From positions 32,051,756 to 32,115,755 of the forward strand of contig CM030715.1 in assembly GCA_017979445.1 (NCBI GenBank): a DNA stretch of 64,000 nt. The letters are read 5' to 3'. Numbering within the stretch: the first letter of the stretch is position 1; every line of letters starts with the position of its first letter. Positions 22,281-34,035 of the stretch are shown one piece after another. The notes under the pieces were generated by a model that worked only from the letters and a program-made list of their open reading frames with translations, was not told the DNA's origin and ran no database searches. The stretch is from Akebia trifoliata (lineage: Eukaryota; Streptophyta; Magnoliopsida; Ranunculales; Lardizabalaceae). Both the position numbers and the translations under genes were made by a program.

Positions 22281-25250
22281 ATATCTTTGTCTTTAAACAG
22301 CTGCGATCTAACTTGCGTGTGAATACAAATCATCAGCATCTTTCTACCTTTTTAAAATTAAATATCCTATAGGACTTTTTTAATCTTCAATGGCTCAACT
22401 CATACGGTCTACAACATGTCTGCAACATACTTGTCCTTGAACCAATATTCATCTTTCGGCCGACTTAGCCTCCTTTTCTTGGGATCAACAAGCGATCATG
22501 CATGATACACCAGGGACTTATTTTCATAATTAAAATCCCTAGGAATATCTTCTCATCTCAACCATACGTTGGAGGCCTGCATCACATGTCATTGGACACT
22601 AATATTTCCCATCATATTCTAGAATCAATATGGGGTCATTCATTCAACAGGAAGGAGGGCCATCGCTTCAACCAGCTCATGTTAAGTCTTTCTTCCGTCT
22701 CCTCAATTTGTAAACCTGTTTTTAATGAGATTAATAACTCAAGAACGGATGAAATTGTAGTCAGTCTATTACATGGACTTTACCCAATAAGTTAATTGAC
22801 ACTTTTCAGGATTCAAATTTTCCTAATTAATAAGGGAAGTAAATTAATTGAAAAATGCGAAAACTAGATGAACACTACCACTACTTACCATATAAAACAT
22901 TCACCGATGGAGTAAATTAATTGCCTTTATCCACATCATGTGGTAACCAAGTTTGGATTCCACAATTACTTGGTTTGAGTGCAGCTCGGTTAATTCAAAT
23001 GAATTTGGTAAAATTTCCATACCCTTTTTTGGTATTATACAAATAATGTTTCAGGTTTTTCCCCCTAAAAATCAATTAATTCATTGATCTAATCGTGTGG
23101 CCCCTTATTCAAACATTTACTTTGAACATTTGGATTTTTTTTTTTTTTTTGTTGATAATTTTGTGACAGTGATCAACATTTGATTGCTATACCCATTGAC
23201 TATTTTGATCAAACTCTTTTTTTATTTTATTTTAAAGTTAGTTATATTCTTGCCTAATCATCTGTAATTTAGTTATTAATACCAAACGAGTATGTCTACA
23301 CGTATGCTTAACCTCTTGGAGATTAAATATTTCTACGTACTTCTTTGAATAATTAGTTGGGCCTACCACCCAATGCTTGGTAATACCAAGAACTAAGGAA
23401 AAACCAGTGGATTGATTTGCCGGATCTGCTCTACTCATTTTTCTCTCTTCCATAATCCACTTCTTGATCCTCTTATGTTTGTCAAAGAAGTAATACCACA
23501 ATCACCGTATCTCATACAATAAGGTATTAATTGAGTACTCTATCTTCAAAGGTACTACCCACTGAAGGCTATGTTATAATTAGGTTTTGTTACTTATTAG
23601 GCTCCCAAAAATTTAATGTCTCTATCTCACTTTAAGATTTATTGAAAATTAATCAGTATGTATCATTTTATTTAAAAAGGAGAAGTAAGAATCTCGAGAA
23701 ACTAAAATAATAGATATACTTTTGGAGAATGATTCGCAAAGACCCAACTAAAGCATTTGATTAATACACACAAAAGCAGATGCTCATTCTTTCCCATAAT
23801 GTTGTGAGAAATGATCTAGTGTGTGATTTACATAGAAATTTGGCATTGGACATTTTCATCGGGATTCTAACTATACATCGTTGATGAATTAATCCAACTA
23901 ATCCATATATAACATTTCCTATGATTAGTTCATAGGTACATCAGTTATATTAAGAACTTTTGATGATGGGGATTTCAGACATGTAGGTTTACAATTGGCC
24001 TCTTAAAACACCATATCTCACTCAAATTCCCAGGTGCAAGTAATACTCAGTACAAATCACAACGAAGGGACTTGAATTCAAGATCTCTCCATTTTTAGAA
24101 GAATACATTGGCCACTACACTCAATGTTTGTTGATTTTCAAAATGGGTAAGGGTATCATTATCACAATACATTTTATTATAAAACAACCAATCTAAGTTT
24201 TAAATCTGGGGAGGTTGACCAATTATTAAGTGATAAGCCATCAAATCAACATCTTGCTACCTTGATTATTCATGATCTTCGTCATTAATTGGTCAGACCC
24301 AACACCATATCTAACGGTCACATGTTTGTTGGAATCTGGCTCACACTAATTATCAAATGATTTGCCTCTAATAGGTTTTAACTCCCAATAGTAACACAAT
24401 AAATAATATTGAAAATAAAAAATTCCTTTATTAGTAAAGGAAATAGTTTAAAACTTGAAAGCCCTAATGAGTTTAAAAAAACTTAATTAAATTTATAAAT
24501 ATTTGGAAACAATTTTTAGTATTTTAAAATTAACAATAATATTTTTTTTTCTCTACACAGTTTTAATCAAGAGAAACTTATTCGATGGAGATTACGAATT
24601 CGCTGGGAAAACATGTTTTGGGAATTAAAGTGAATAGTGTAACCAAATTGGAATTTTGACATAAGTTGCGCACGTTTTGAGAAAAATCCCTATAAATTAA
24701 GCACTTGCTACATATGGATTGGTGTGTTATAAGAAAACTTGTGGTGTTAATAGAAGCTATCCTAGTTAAATGTTCTTGTATTACTCACATGAGTTTCTAA
24801 CCCAACTTGGTGTATTTTTGAGTTGACTTAATGGTACTAGAGTTGACTCAACAAGGAGGTTCCATCAAATCTTGGCTTGGGGTCGAGTAACCTAGAAATC
24901 CAACCAAGTCGCCCACTTGAGGACTTTTAAAACCATGTTACAAGACGACTTCCCAAAGAAAATAGCCAACTGCTCCTCATATATCCAACTCCCATTATAA
25001 TAGTGCGTGCATATAGAGTAGGGTTATTCCTGGTCCCCGGGAAATCTTGCCATTGATACTGTTGGTACAGCCCAACATCATCTCCTTCATTGCCTTTTGA
25101 ATGAATAATGATAATTATAATAAAAATTTACCTAACCTCTATGGTGACAATGATACATGTCATACATTTAATGATTTGGACCCACCTATCAAAATCGTTG
25201 ATCTTAGCTTATCCATTGCTTTGATCATGTAATTGGATCTAATTTGGCTT
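22280..25250 (+). repeat. Copy 2 of the three-copy paralogous segment
   Basis: Blocks match copy 3 (50810-55770) in order. TTTAAACAGCTG and GAATACAAAT lie near 22295. CTCATACAATAAGGTATTAA lies near 23510. CCAACTAAAGCATTTGATTA and GCAGATGCTCAT lie near 23740-23790. GTGAGAAATGAT with GTGTGATTTACATAGAA lies near 23805-23840. AACTGCTCCTCAT and ATCTTGCCATTGATACTGTT lie near 24970-25065. The match to copy 1 ends about 23830, while copies 2 and 3 continue together for another 1.4 kb. No intact gene is visible. Confidence 0.65.
24050..24135 (-). mobile_element. Possible tRNA-derived SINE relic
   Basis: On the minus strand, GTGTAGTGGCCAATG resembles an A box and TTGAATTCAAGTCCC a B box of the RNA polymerase III promoter, about 35 bp apart as in plant SINE heads. 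No clear tail or target duplication. Confidence 0.4.
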
Positions 25251-26320
25251 AGGAGGTCTAATACATTAAGGGATATCAATATTGATTCGAATTTTATGAT
25301 GACAAAATTACAAAATATGAGGTTATCAGTGTCGGTCAAACACCACTCTCTAAATATTAGATTAGATAATCACCTCAGTAAAATTCAATTACAGTTTTAC
25401 AGAAGCGCTCTACAAAATTCTGTTTGTGAACAATTTTTCGACTAACGTTGTGGCAGTTGGTCAAACCAAATTGACAAAATCAAGGTTTGGGAATAATTCG
25501 GCAAGAGAAAAATTTTGGAAAAACTAAGCCAATAAAAAAAAAATTTAATGTCTCTTATGGATGATATAGTGGTGTATAATTCATACATTGAACCTATTAT
25601 TTAAACAGAAATAAAAAAATTCACCATATAAAAATATATTATTAAAAAAAATTTCATATTGAACATAATAGAAAAAATTCACTTTTCAAAATTTTGCAAA
25701 TAGGTCGAGATTAAATCATTGATTGAAATAATACCAAATTAATCATGACTTTCTAAAAAAATCAGAGAATTTTGTCACTTTGGATAAAATTTTTCTAAAT
25801 GCAATCTTCTTCAACCTTTACCCATCCTAAATTTTTCTTCCTCAGATCAGTCGTCTTTATTCTCTTGGATAAAATTGTTTTCCCTCATCTTCAACTTTAA
25901 AATTTTTATCTATTTCAACTTTCAAGCCTCAATTACAAGATATGGTTTTAGATTGTTGAAAACAATAAAATATTGAGTAGGAAAAAACTAGGGTTTTCTA
26001 AAGGGGCAAAAGATGAGGTTGCATACATACCATAGAAATTGAAGAGCTTGAATATGACAAATCTTTGGAGAAAATCAAGGGTTTTTAGCCAAAGAGTGGA
26101 CTGACATTCATGGAGTAAATTGGCTTGAAAGGAAATCACACGGCCCATTTTTTAAGATCTTGAGTGGCCATTAAATACTAAATGACCTTGGGACAAGATA
26201 GCATATCCTTCTAACTAAAATGGTCTAAATAATCGTATGAGATTCAATGGTCGTAATAATTATATAGCTCTTAGGGTGAATGAATACAAGAGTGTCAAGT
26301 TTATAATATCAGTCTAAAAC
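25250..26320. other. Unrecognised AT-rich stretch
   Basis: No gene, RNA or mobile-element end could be recognised. Short frames here lack motifs. Confidence 0.35.
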
Positions 26321-29300
26321 ATCTCTATAATTATGTGATTTTCGAGTATGAAACATCAAACTATATAGATTTGGAGTCGACACTGTTCTTTTTTAGAAAA
26401 AAAGGTATGAATAAACACTCGAAAAATAATTTGAAAAAAATATTTTTCTTGTAGTGACTCTCGTACGACTAAAGGACATTGATCTACCTAAGATTTATGA
26501 AAGGGTTCCGTTTAGAAAATAAGAAAGGTATTAGGTACCCAATTTCTCCACCTTAGGTGATAATCTTATATTCGATCATTTTTCGAAAATAAAAGAGAAA
26601 TAAAGAAAATCGAGAAAATCCAATTTTGTGCTCTTGGATTCAAAGGACTTTAATCTCGACTTTCATCAAGAGAGGTTCCTTATGAAATAAAGAAGTCCAT
26701 TTTGTCATAGATGCCTTTGGAATTCAAGTTTTGAAGAATGTGAGCTTGTTGGTCAATGATCCATTTTCATAAGAAAGGGACCCAATGCCTTATCCTCAAA
26801 AACATTTGATAGTGGGTGCAAAAGTGTAAGAATTGTTTTAGAGAATTTTTTTTCAAAATAGGCTTCAACCTTACCTTTTTTATTTAGCCGAAACCTAATC
26901 TACAAGGTGTAGGAGAGGGTATCCATTACTTCTTAACGTTGTTCTAAAAAAAATAAAAGAAAAGAGGGAGAGGTAGAAGGGAAAATATGGAAGTGAAAGA
27001 AGGGGGATTAATATTATTTCATTTTTTGTCCTCACCCTACTTTGTTCTTATTTCCTTTTTTTAGTCTTCAAAATGTGAACTTCTTGACTTTGAACTTTGA
27101 GGGTAAGAATTAAAAGTATTCTAGTGTAGGGATCAAGGTTTTGAGAGAAGTGGTATTAGAATGTTGAGTAGGGATTTAAAAGAGGTTTTTAAAGAGATTG
27201 AGTGAGATGGGAAAGTTGAGTGATGGAAGAATTCTTAGAATTGAGATGCTTGAGTGAGAGGACTTAAACATGGGGGTTTGTGAAAGAGGCATGAACTTTT
27301 ATAAGTTTTTGAGGGACTTTTTAGGGCTAGGATGGGAAAAAAGTAGAAAGTTATGGAAAATGACTTGGGATTTATGAGAGTTTTGGTTGGAATTTAAAGT
27401 TAGTGAAAGGTAAAAGTGATAAATGGTGTGAGTGAATCTTTTTGACCCATGTTACATGCTTTTGGCCCATATAGGTTAGATCTCTCAACCTATTCTTAGG
27501 TTTAGTATGACCTAAGTGAGGTAGTTGATAGAGGGAATGGCTAAGGTATGACGGTTAGTTGATTTTGGAAGGGTAGAGAAGATGGTGACATATGTCAAAA
27601 GTTAATGAGAGTGTGAGTTAGATGAATTGATTTAGGAGATTGGGGTGGGGGGAGGGGTAAGAAGATGACTTGTGAAATGTTTTGAGAAGAGTTTGATGGG
27701 GTTAGGTGGTTGTATGTGGTATGACGTATAAATAATAATGGGGATGATGAGAATGATTTCTTTTGGGAGGTTGGTTGTGGGACTAACATGTGTCCTTTTT
27801 GATGATTATGAATTTTTGGTGTTGATTGGTTAAGATTATGGATATAGATAAATGATTTTGAGCTTGAGTAGATGTTGGGTTTAAAATGGGGCTTTTGTAT
27901 GTTGTGCTTAGCATTAGTTGTGGTTTAAATTAGGTTGGGTTAAACTTAGGTTTAGGTGAGGCTTAGTTTAAAAATTGAGTGGAACCTTAGGATTGGATTG
28001 GGTTAGTGTAGACACTCAAATTTGGACTGACCCTCAATGTAAAGTGTCTCAAAATCCACAAAATTTGAATGGGTACCAAAAGCCTAAACCTCCAAAAAGA
28101 AAGTAATATTTGTTTTTTCAAATAAATGGCCTAAGGCCTTTTCTTACATGGCCCATGGGTTAAAGACCTACCTCACATCTCTTCTATTTTATCATCACTT
28201 TAACATTCATCCCAACCCTAATCTAATTCAACTCAACTCATTCCTATGCTTACTTAATTCACCACCTAAACCCATTGAACTTAAAATTAATCACCATATC
28301 TATTCAACCCATTACCCAACCATTCTACCTAAACCCAACTCTCAACTCAAACTCGAAGATTACAACCAATCACCCAAGATTATCAAAGTGGGACATATAT
28401 CACCACCTCAACCCACCCCCTCATTAAATTACCTATTCTCATTATCTTTTTCTAACAAACCACCTACCCGCGTCACAACCCACACCATTATCTCATCATT
28501 CTCTTTAAATCCATCATCATAAGTCATCCTCAAACCATTTATTTCCCATCAATTCGTTTAAATACTTCATCTTCACACTTTTTAGACACATGTTACCACA
28601 TCCTTCATCATCTTAAAATCTAACTTACACAACCCACTCTTTTAACCAAAAAATCATATCCCTTTACCCCACCTAACACTCAACTCAAATGGGTTGAAGG
28701 ATCTAACATATTTGGGTAAAAAATGACCCACTTACACTCCCTTTCAAAAATGTCCTTTCATCACCCTTAATTTACACACATTCCTGCTCACCAATCTCAC
28801 ACCATTCTATCCCTTTTAATTATTTCACCCTATTCTATCTCTCCCCACTTTCAACCCTTTACTCACTTTCAATTTCCTCATCTTACTTTCAACTTTCAAA
28901 CTCTCATCTCATAATCTCTATTATACAAGTGAACCACGACAAGTCAAAAAAGGTTAAATAAAAAATAAGGTAGGTTTTGAACAAAAAAAAAAAAGAAAAG
29001 TTCCCTTTCTTTATCTCTTTCCCTTCCACTTCTCCCTTTTTTTCTTTTATTTTTATTTTTATTTGGATTTAAGACTACAAAAAACCACTTCTACTTTCAA
29101 TAGATTAGGTTCCGGCTTGGTTGAAAGGGTAGAGGTAAACGAGTTTTCTTAAAACAAAACATTTTTTAAATTCCTACACCAATGCACACACCACCAAAAA
29201 TTTGAGACTAAGACCTTGTCCCTTTCCCTATGGAAATGGGCCGTCGACTAAAAAAAAGTCTACATTTATCTAAACTCGTTCAAAGTTATGGACTATAGAA

Positions 29301-29680
29301 GGGCTCATTTTTCAATAAGGAAGCCCTTTTTGATTTAAACCGAAATCAAAGTCCCTCGCACTTGAGGGCACAAACTAATTTCTCAACTTGTTTTATTTTT
29401 ATTTTCAAATCGATTAAATCCAAGGTTACCACCAATGATGGAGGGAGTGAGATGCCTAACTCCTTTCCTACTCCCTAATATGGACCCCTTACCTAGATTT
29501 ATAGTAAACTAATGGACCTTATTCATATGAGAATCACTAACAAATTTTTTTTCTTCGAAAAGTACTTCTTGGGTGATCATTTACACCCTTTTTTAAAAAG
29601 AATGGTGACGAATCTAAACTCAAGTACGAGAGATATTCGAAATCGAAAATCTCATGTTTGCAGTTAGGATAAAAATAATA
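26320..29680. repeat. Long imperfect inverted repeat, arms about 1.6 kb
   Basis: The left arm (about 26320-27990) reappears as reverse complement in the right arm (about 28080-29680). Paired landmarks: GATTTGGAGTCGACACTGTTC (26368) with GAATGGTGACGAATCTAAAC (29600); CGAAACCTAATCTA (26890) with TAGATTAGGTTCCGG (29101); and GAAGATGACTTGTGAAATG (27661) with TCATAAGTCATCC (28516). The arms are diverged, with many indels. GGAGTCGAC and AAGGTATTAGGTACCCAA-type blocks resemble those near the start of the LTRs at 30214 and 37866 (GGAGTCGCCACC, AAGGTGTTAGGCACCAA). The arms may therefore be two old LTR-like sequences in opposite orientation. The left arm is G/T-rich and the right arm C/A-rich near the centre. 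Confidence 0.75.
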
Positions 29681-30213
29681 ATTGGGTTTGGATTTAGTTA
29701 ATTTTTAGGAAGTTGGTGGGCTTTAGTGGAAATAACTTTGGAATTAGGAATTAGACTTAAGGGGTTTTATAGTAGACCTTTAGGTCAATTGGGCCTTAGG
29801 GATCCTTTATTTGAAATAAAAGTAATTTTTGCAGGTTCGGACCTTAAACCCATTTTTATTTTAAAACACAATTTTTAGAACTTTTTTGCATGGGTCTATT
29901 CAAATCGAGATATCCACAATCTTCATAGTGATATATGTATGTAGGCAGCTGAAATAGGAAAGCATGATTACTTGTTGGACCATGTTTTGGTATGGCCCAT
30001 AGGCCTCTACGAATTCAATTTTAGCAATTTTTGGTTTCCAAAATAATTAAATGAAAGGCCAATACTATTAGTAACCCAATATTTTCAAGATTCTAAAAGA
30101 GGACATTCCAATGAGTTCCCCAAAGACTTACTAAGTAAGTAAGGATTGCACCCTTACTAAGGGTCCTTGGGCTCATCTCTTGGCATTTAAAAAAATAATA
30201 TGATGCTTGAAGG
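29680..30213. other. Intergenic stretch ending in a split interspersed repeat
   Basis: From about 30120, the CTTACTAAG-type end and GGCATTTAAAAAAATAATAT match the repeat family at 49135-50421. That repeat continues at 39605, on the other side of the LTR element. The rest is unrecognised. Confidence 0.5.
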
Positions 30214-31950
30214 TGAAAGTGCCCTCGATCCGCGGGGTGCGCGGATCCGCTTTTGACCCTTGAGGTTTGGGAGTCGCCACCTAGTCATTGTGGTCTAGGA
30301 AACAAAATGACTTTAACATGGATAAAAAGAACTAATCTACCATAAAAAATCTGAGTTCGGGGATCATGTTACGGGATTGGAAGGTGTTAGGCACCAACCC
30401 CGCCCGGCCAAAGCCGGTCTCTACTAACTTCCCAAATATATCACATTGCTAAAAACCTAGATAAAAACAAAAATAAAAATTTCGTACCTTTCCGATAGCA
30501 AAGATTTTGCTCCCTCAGATCTGACAAAAAGAGCTCCTTGTACTGTACTCCCTTGTTTCGTTCTGCCTCCGGATTTGACTTCGGATCTCCTAGATCAAGG
30601 TATCTCCTTGTTTCTGAATCTGAACTCTTCAAGTTTGTTGCGGATTTAGGGGTGTTTTTGAAGGGATTTTAGGTGTTTTCTAGACTAAAATTGAAGGGGG
30701 GATGTTAGGTAAGGAATTGGGGCTTCAAAACTAGGGTTTGTGGGGGCTAGGGGAGCTTCTAGACCTACTTCTCCTAGGGTTTATGATTTGATACCAAAAT
30801 AGGGTGTGAGCACCTCTATTTATAGATGTTTTTAAGGGTTGATTTGGATAGAGTTAATATTTAATTAGAGTTCTTTTAATTAGAGTTGTGTTTTAGTTAG
30901 ACTTGTTTTAGGTAGAATTGTGTTTTAATTAGAATTGTTTTAGGTAGAATTATTTTTAAGTTAGAACTCTATTAGATAGAGTTATTATTTAATTAGAATT
31001 CTATTATGACTTTTGGTCTTATTAATTGACTTTTAATGTTTTGACTTTAGTCTTAATTGATTGACTTTTAATATCTTGACTTCAGTCTTGCTTAATTGAC
31101 TTTAATTTTGACTTCAGTCTCACTTAATTGACTTTAATACCTTGACTTCAGTCTTGCTTGATTGACTTTAATTTTTTGGAGAACCCCCCTCTAAAATATC
31201 TTTAATTCTTTGGACCCCCAAATGGAGGGGTCCTTAAAGAAATATCCCACGAACCCTCAACAATTTTACCCGAAAGTCCGATTGATCGATTTTTCAGGTT
31301 CAAAATTTTAAATTAATTTCATTAATGTTTCACTTTAATTATTTAATTTTTTATTTATTAATTTCAAAATTTTTAATTATGAAAATTGTGAAATTACTGT
31401 TTTGCCCTCAGAGAGGACTTTTCATGTTTTAAGTCGATTTTTAATGTTCTAGGATGTTTTAGAATCGATTTTTTGTAAGGAATCAAATGAAAATATTAGT
31501 TTGTGTCATTTATGAAATTTTTTGTGTGAAATAGTCATGAACTTAATGAGGGGCATTTTCGTAATTTTGTCAAATTCTGTTAAAATTGGCGAAATGATTT
31601 ATTTGATTTCAATTTGTTATTTGATGTGTTTGAAAGGTTTTCCTAAGCGTAATGTAGGCTCTAGGGTTGTTTTGATGTTGGGGTATTTTGGTAATTTGAT
31701 AGTTTTTTAGTGATTTTTATCGTGAAGCTTCTTTTTGTCTGAAAAATGATGATTTCTATGTTTCTGGAGTTGTATTTTCCTAGCGTAGCGTGGTTTCTAA
31801 GGTTTTGTCAATTCGAGATACCTCATCCGGATTTCTGAAATATATCGGGTAAGAAAATAAAGCAATGGAATACACAGCCATCATTGGGAATCATTGCGAT
31901 CGGGCTGACGAGTTGATTAATCAGGCGGATGCACAAATGGGGTGTCTACA
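30214..31950 (+). repeat. Left LTR of the LARD-like element
   Basis: 1737 bp, TGAAAG...TCTACA. It contains a run of ATTGACTTTAATNTTTGACTTCAGTCTT-type repeats near 31000-31170. Only short, motif-free open frames occur. Confidence 0.93.
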
Positions 31951-32504
31951 GATGCCCCTCTTTGGTAGAGGGTTGAAGCAAACTAGATAGCAAATCTATT
32001 TTGGTAGATAGTGCGATATCCGAATGTCAAAGTTAATGACAGTTCATTTTGCAGCCTGATTTAGCAATTCGTCGGTGTTCGGATCCTTGAGGGTAAAGCT
32101 CTCCCCGAATTAAAAGGTTGTCAGGTCCTTGAGTGTGAGCTCTCACTGACAGTGTCAGATCCTCGAATTTTAGAAAATTCTCCCTGACTAATGTAAAAGT
32201 GCACGTGTGTGCAATGGTGTGATGCTTACTGAGTAAAAATGTGTCAGGTCATAGAGATCTTCTCTCACTGACAATAATGATTCAAAATTGAGATGCACTT
32301 ATGCAATGAAAACAATCATGGCAAGGTTTAACAATGTGGTAATTGGAGTCATAACATTGTAGGAACTTCATTAAATCCCATTTGAAATTCTTTTTTAGAG
32401 TTCGAAAAAATGAGTTTCATTTATCGAATTCGAACCTATTGTAACCACGCTTCTCGGGCTAAAGGACTTAAATAATCTTGTTAATTCAATATGATTCAAA
32501 CAAA

Positions 32505-33180
32505 GCTGGAGTCTCATTTCTCGGACTCTAGATAAGGTTTACGGGAACTTAAACAATCCTATTAAATATGGAGTCTCGTTTCTCGGACTCGAGCTAAGGT
32601 TTGCAGGCACTTTAAAAAGCCTATGATTCAAAACGTTGGAGTCTTGTTTCTCAGACTCGAACTTAGGTTTATAGGCACTTCAAAAAACCTATATATTATT
32701 CAAAAAGTTGGAGTCTCATTTCTCGGACTTGAACTTAGATTTATAGGCACTTCAAAAAGCCTATTCATTCTATGATTCAAAAAATTGGAGTCTCGTTTCT
32801 CGGACTCGAACTTAGGTTTATAGGCGCTTCAAAAAGCCTATTCATTCTATGATTCAAAAAGTTGGAGTCTCGTTTCTCGGACTCGAATTTAGGTTTGTAG
32901 GCACTTCAAAAAGCCTATTCATTCTATGATTCAAAAAGTTGGAGTCTCATTTCTCGGACTCGAACTTGGGTTTGTAGGCACTTCAAAAAGTCTATTCATT
33001 CTATGATTCAACAAGTTAGAGTCTCGTTTCTCGGATTCGAACTTAGGTTTGTAGGCACTTCAAAAAGCCTATTCATTCTATGATTCAAAAAGTTGGAATC
33101 TCGCTTCTCAGACTCGAACTTACTAAGCCACGTTTATCGAGCTTAGATTTATAGGAACTTAAACAATCCTATTAATTCAT
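32505..33180 (+). repeat. Tandem array of nine units of about 61-79 bp with internal palindrome
   Basis: Each unit has GAGTCTCGTTTCTCGGACTC, whose GAGTC and GACTC ends can pair, then CGAACTTAGGTTTATAGGCA. Most then have CTTCAAAAAGCCTATTCATT and ATGATTCAAAAAGTT. Spacing between successive GAGTC starts is about 61, 68, 70, 79, 77, 77, 76 and 76 bp. Confidence 0.9.
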
Positions 33181-33834
33181 TCTATGATTCAAAATCGAGC
33201 TCAAAGTTTGAAAGATCAGGCCTTTATTGGCTTATCATGTATCTGGATTCGTAATTATCATTGGGCTTCGCCGGACTTTTAAACTTTTGTATGATTTTCT
33301 TTTTATCATGTGATTAAGAACAAAAACTTTGGAATTAAATGACCTTCAAAAATGCCCCTAGTTTCAAGGTTGACTTTAACTGGGACTTGACTACGAGACT
33401 GATGGAATGGATTACGCTTGAAAAATATGGACTCTGATGTATGATACATAGAAGAACTGACATTCTCTTAAATTTAAGACTCTTAAGATTATCATATGTG
33501 CAATAAAGAATTGATCATTTTCTTTCAAATTTCTTTTGAAAAATGCTTGAGCTGAACTTAAAAAATCTTTATAAATATTAGAATAAAGATCTTCCTCTTC
33601 AAAGTGGTTGACGATTCTACATCTTCCATTAGCGAACACTTGAACAAGTAAACATACTTTTGAAGATCCTACAATGGTCAAGATGACTTCTGATTTTTTC
33701 GACTTCAATATTGTCTTTGTCGGATGTGAGCTCTTGGCTCAAAGACAAATATCGTGGCTTGAATGGTTCTGCAGTTTCTGCACAAGCTTCCTTCTGAATT
33801 TTTCTTCTTGACGGGACCTTTCCTCCCATTTGAT

Positions 33835-34035
33835 GATGCCCTAATTTTTGCCTAGATCACCTCTTTAGGTTTTCAATCTAGCGGGCTTTGTTTTTCTTTT
33901 TCTGATGATGCCTTGATTTTTGCCTAGGTCGTCTTTTCAGGTTTTCAACCTAGCAGGCTTTCTTTTTTATGGTTATGTCCTAAATTTTGCCTAAGCCACC
34001 TTTTCAGGTTTTCAACTTAGCGGGCTTTTTTTTTT
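33835..34035 (+). repeat. Three degenerate tandem units of about 75 bp
   Basis: GCCTAGATCACCTCTTTAGG, GCCTAGGTCGTCTTTTCAGG and GCCTAAGCCACCTTTTCAGG each begin a unit ending in TTTTCAANNTAGCGGGCTTT and a T-rich spacer. Confidence 0.85.

Noticed and set aside
26443..26456. TTTTTCTTGTAGTG, an exact match to the reverse complement of a CACTA end
   Set aside because: The matching position in the other arm of the inverted repeat shows related sequence, so it is ancestral to the arm and not a transposon border. There are no subterminal repeats beside it.
28148..28522. 124-codon open frame, plus strand
   Set aside because: It lies in the C/A-rich right arm of the inverted repeat; residues are dominated by P, T, S, N, H and L, with no domain. 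It is a composition artefact.
30441..30632. 63-residue frame also found at 38093-38284
   Set aside because: Its conservation only reflects the near identity of the two LTRs. There is no start context or family motif.
32505..33180. CRISPR-like array
   Set aside because: Units are 61-79 bp direct repeats without unique spacers, inside an LTR element of a plant genome.
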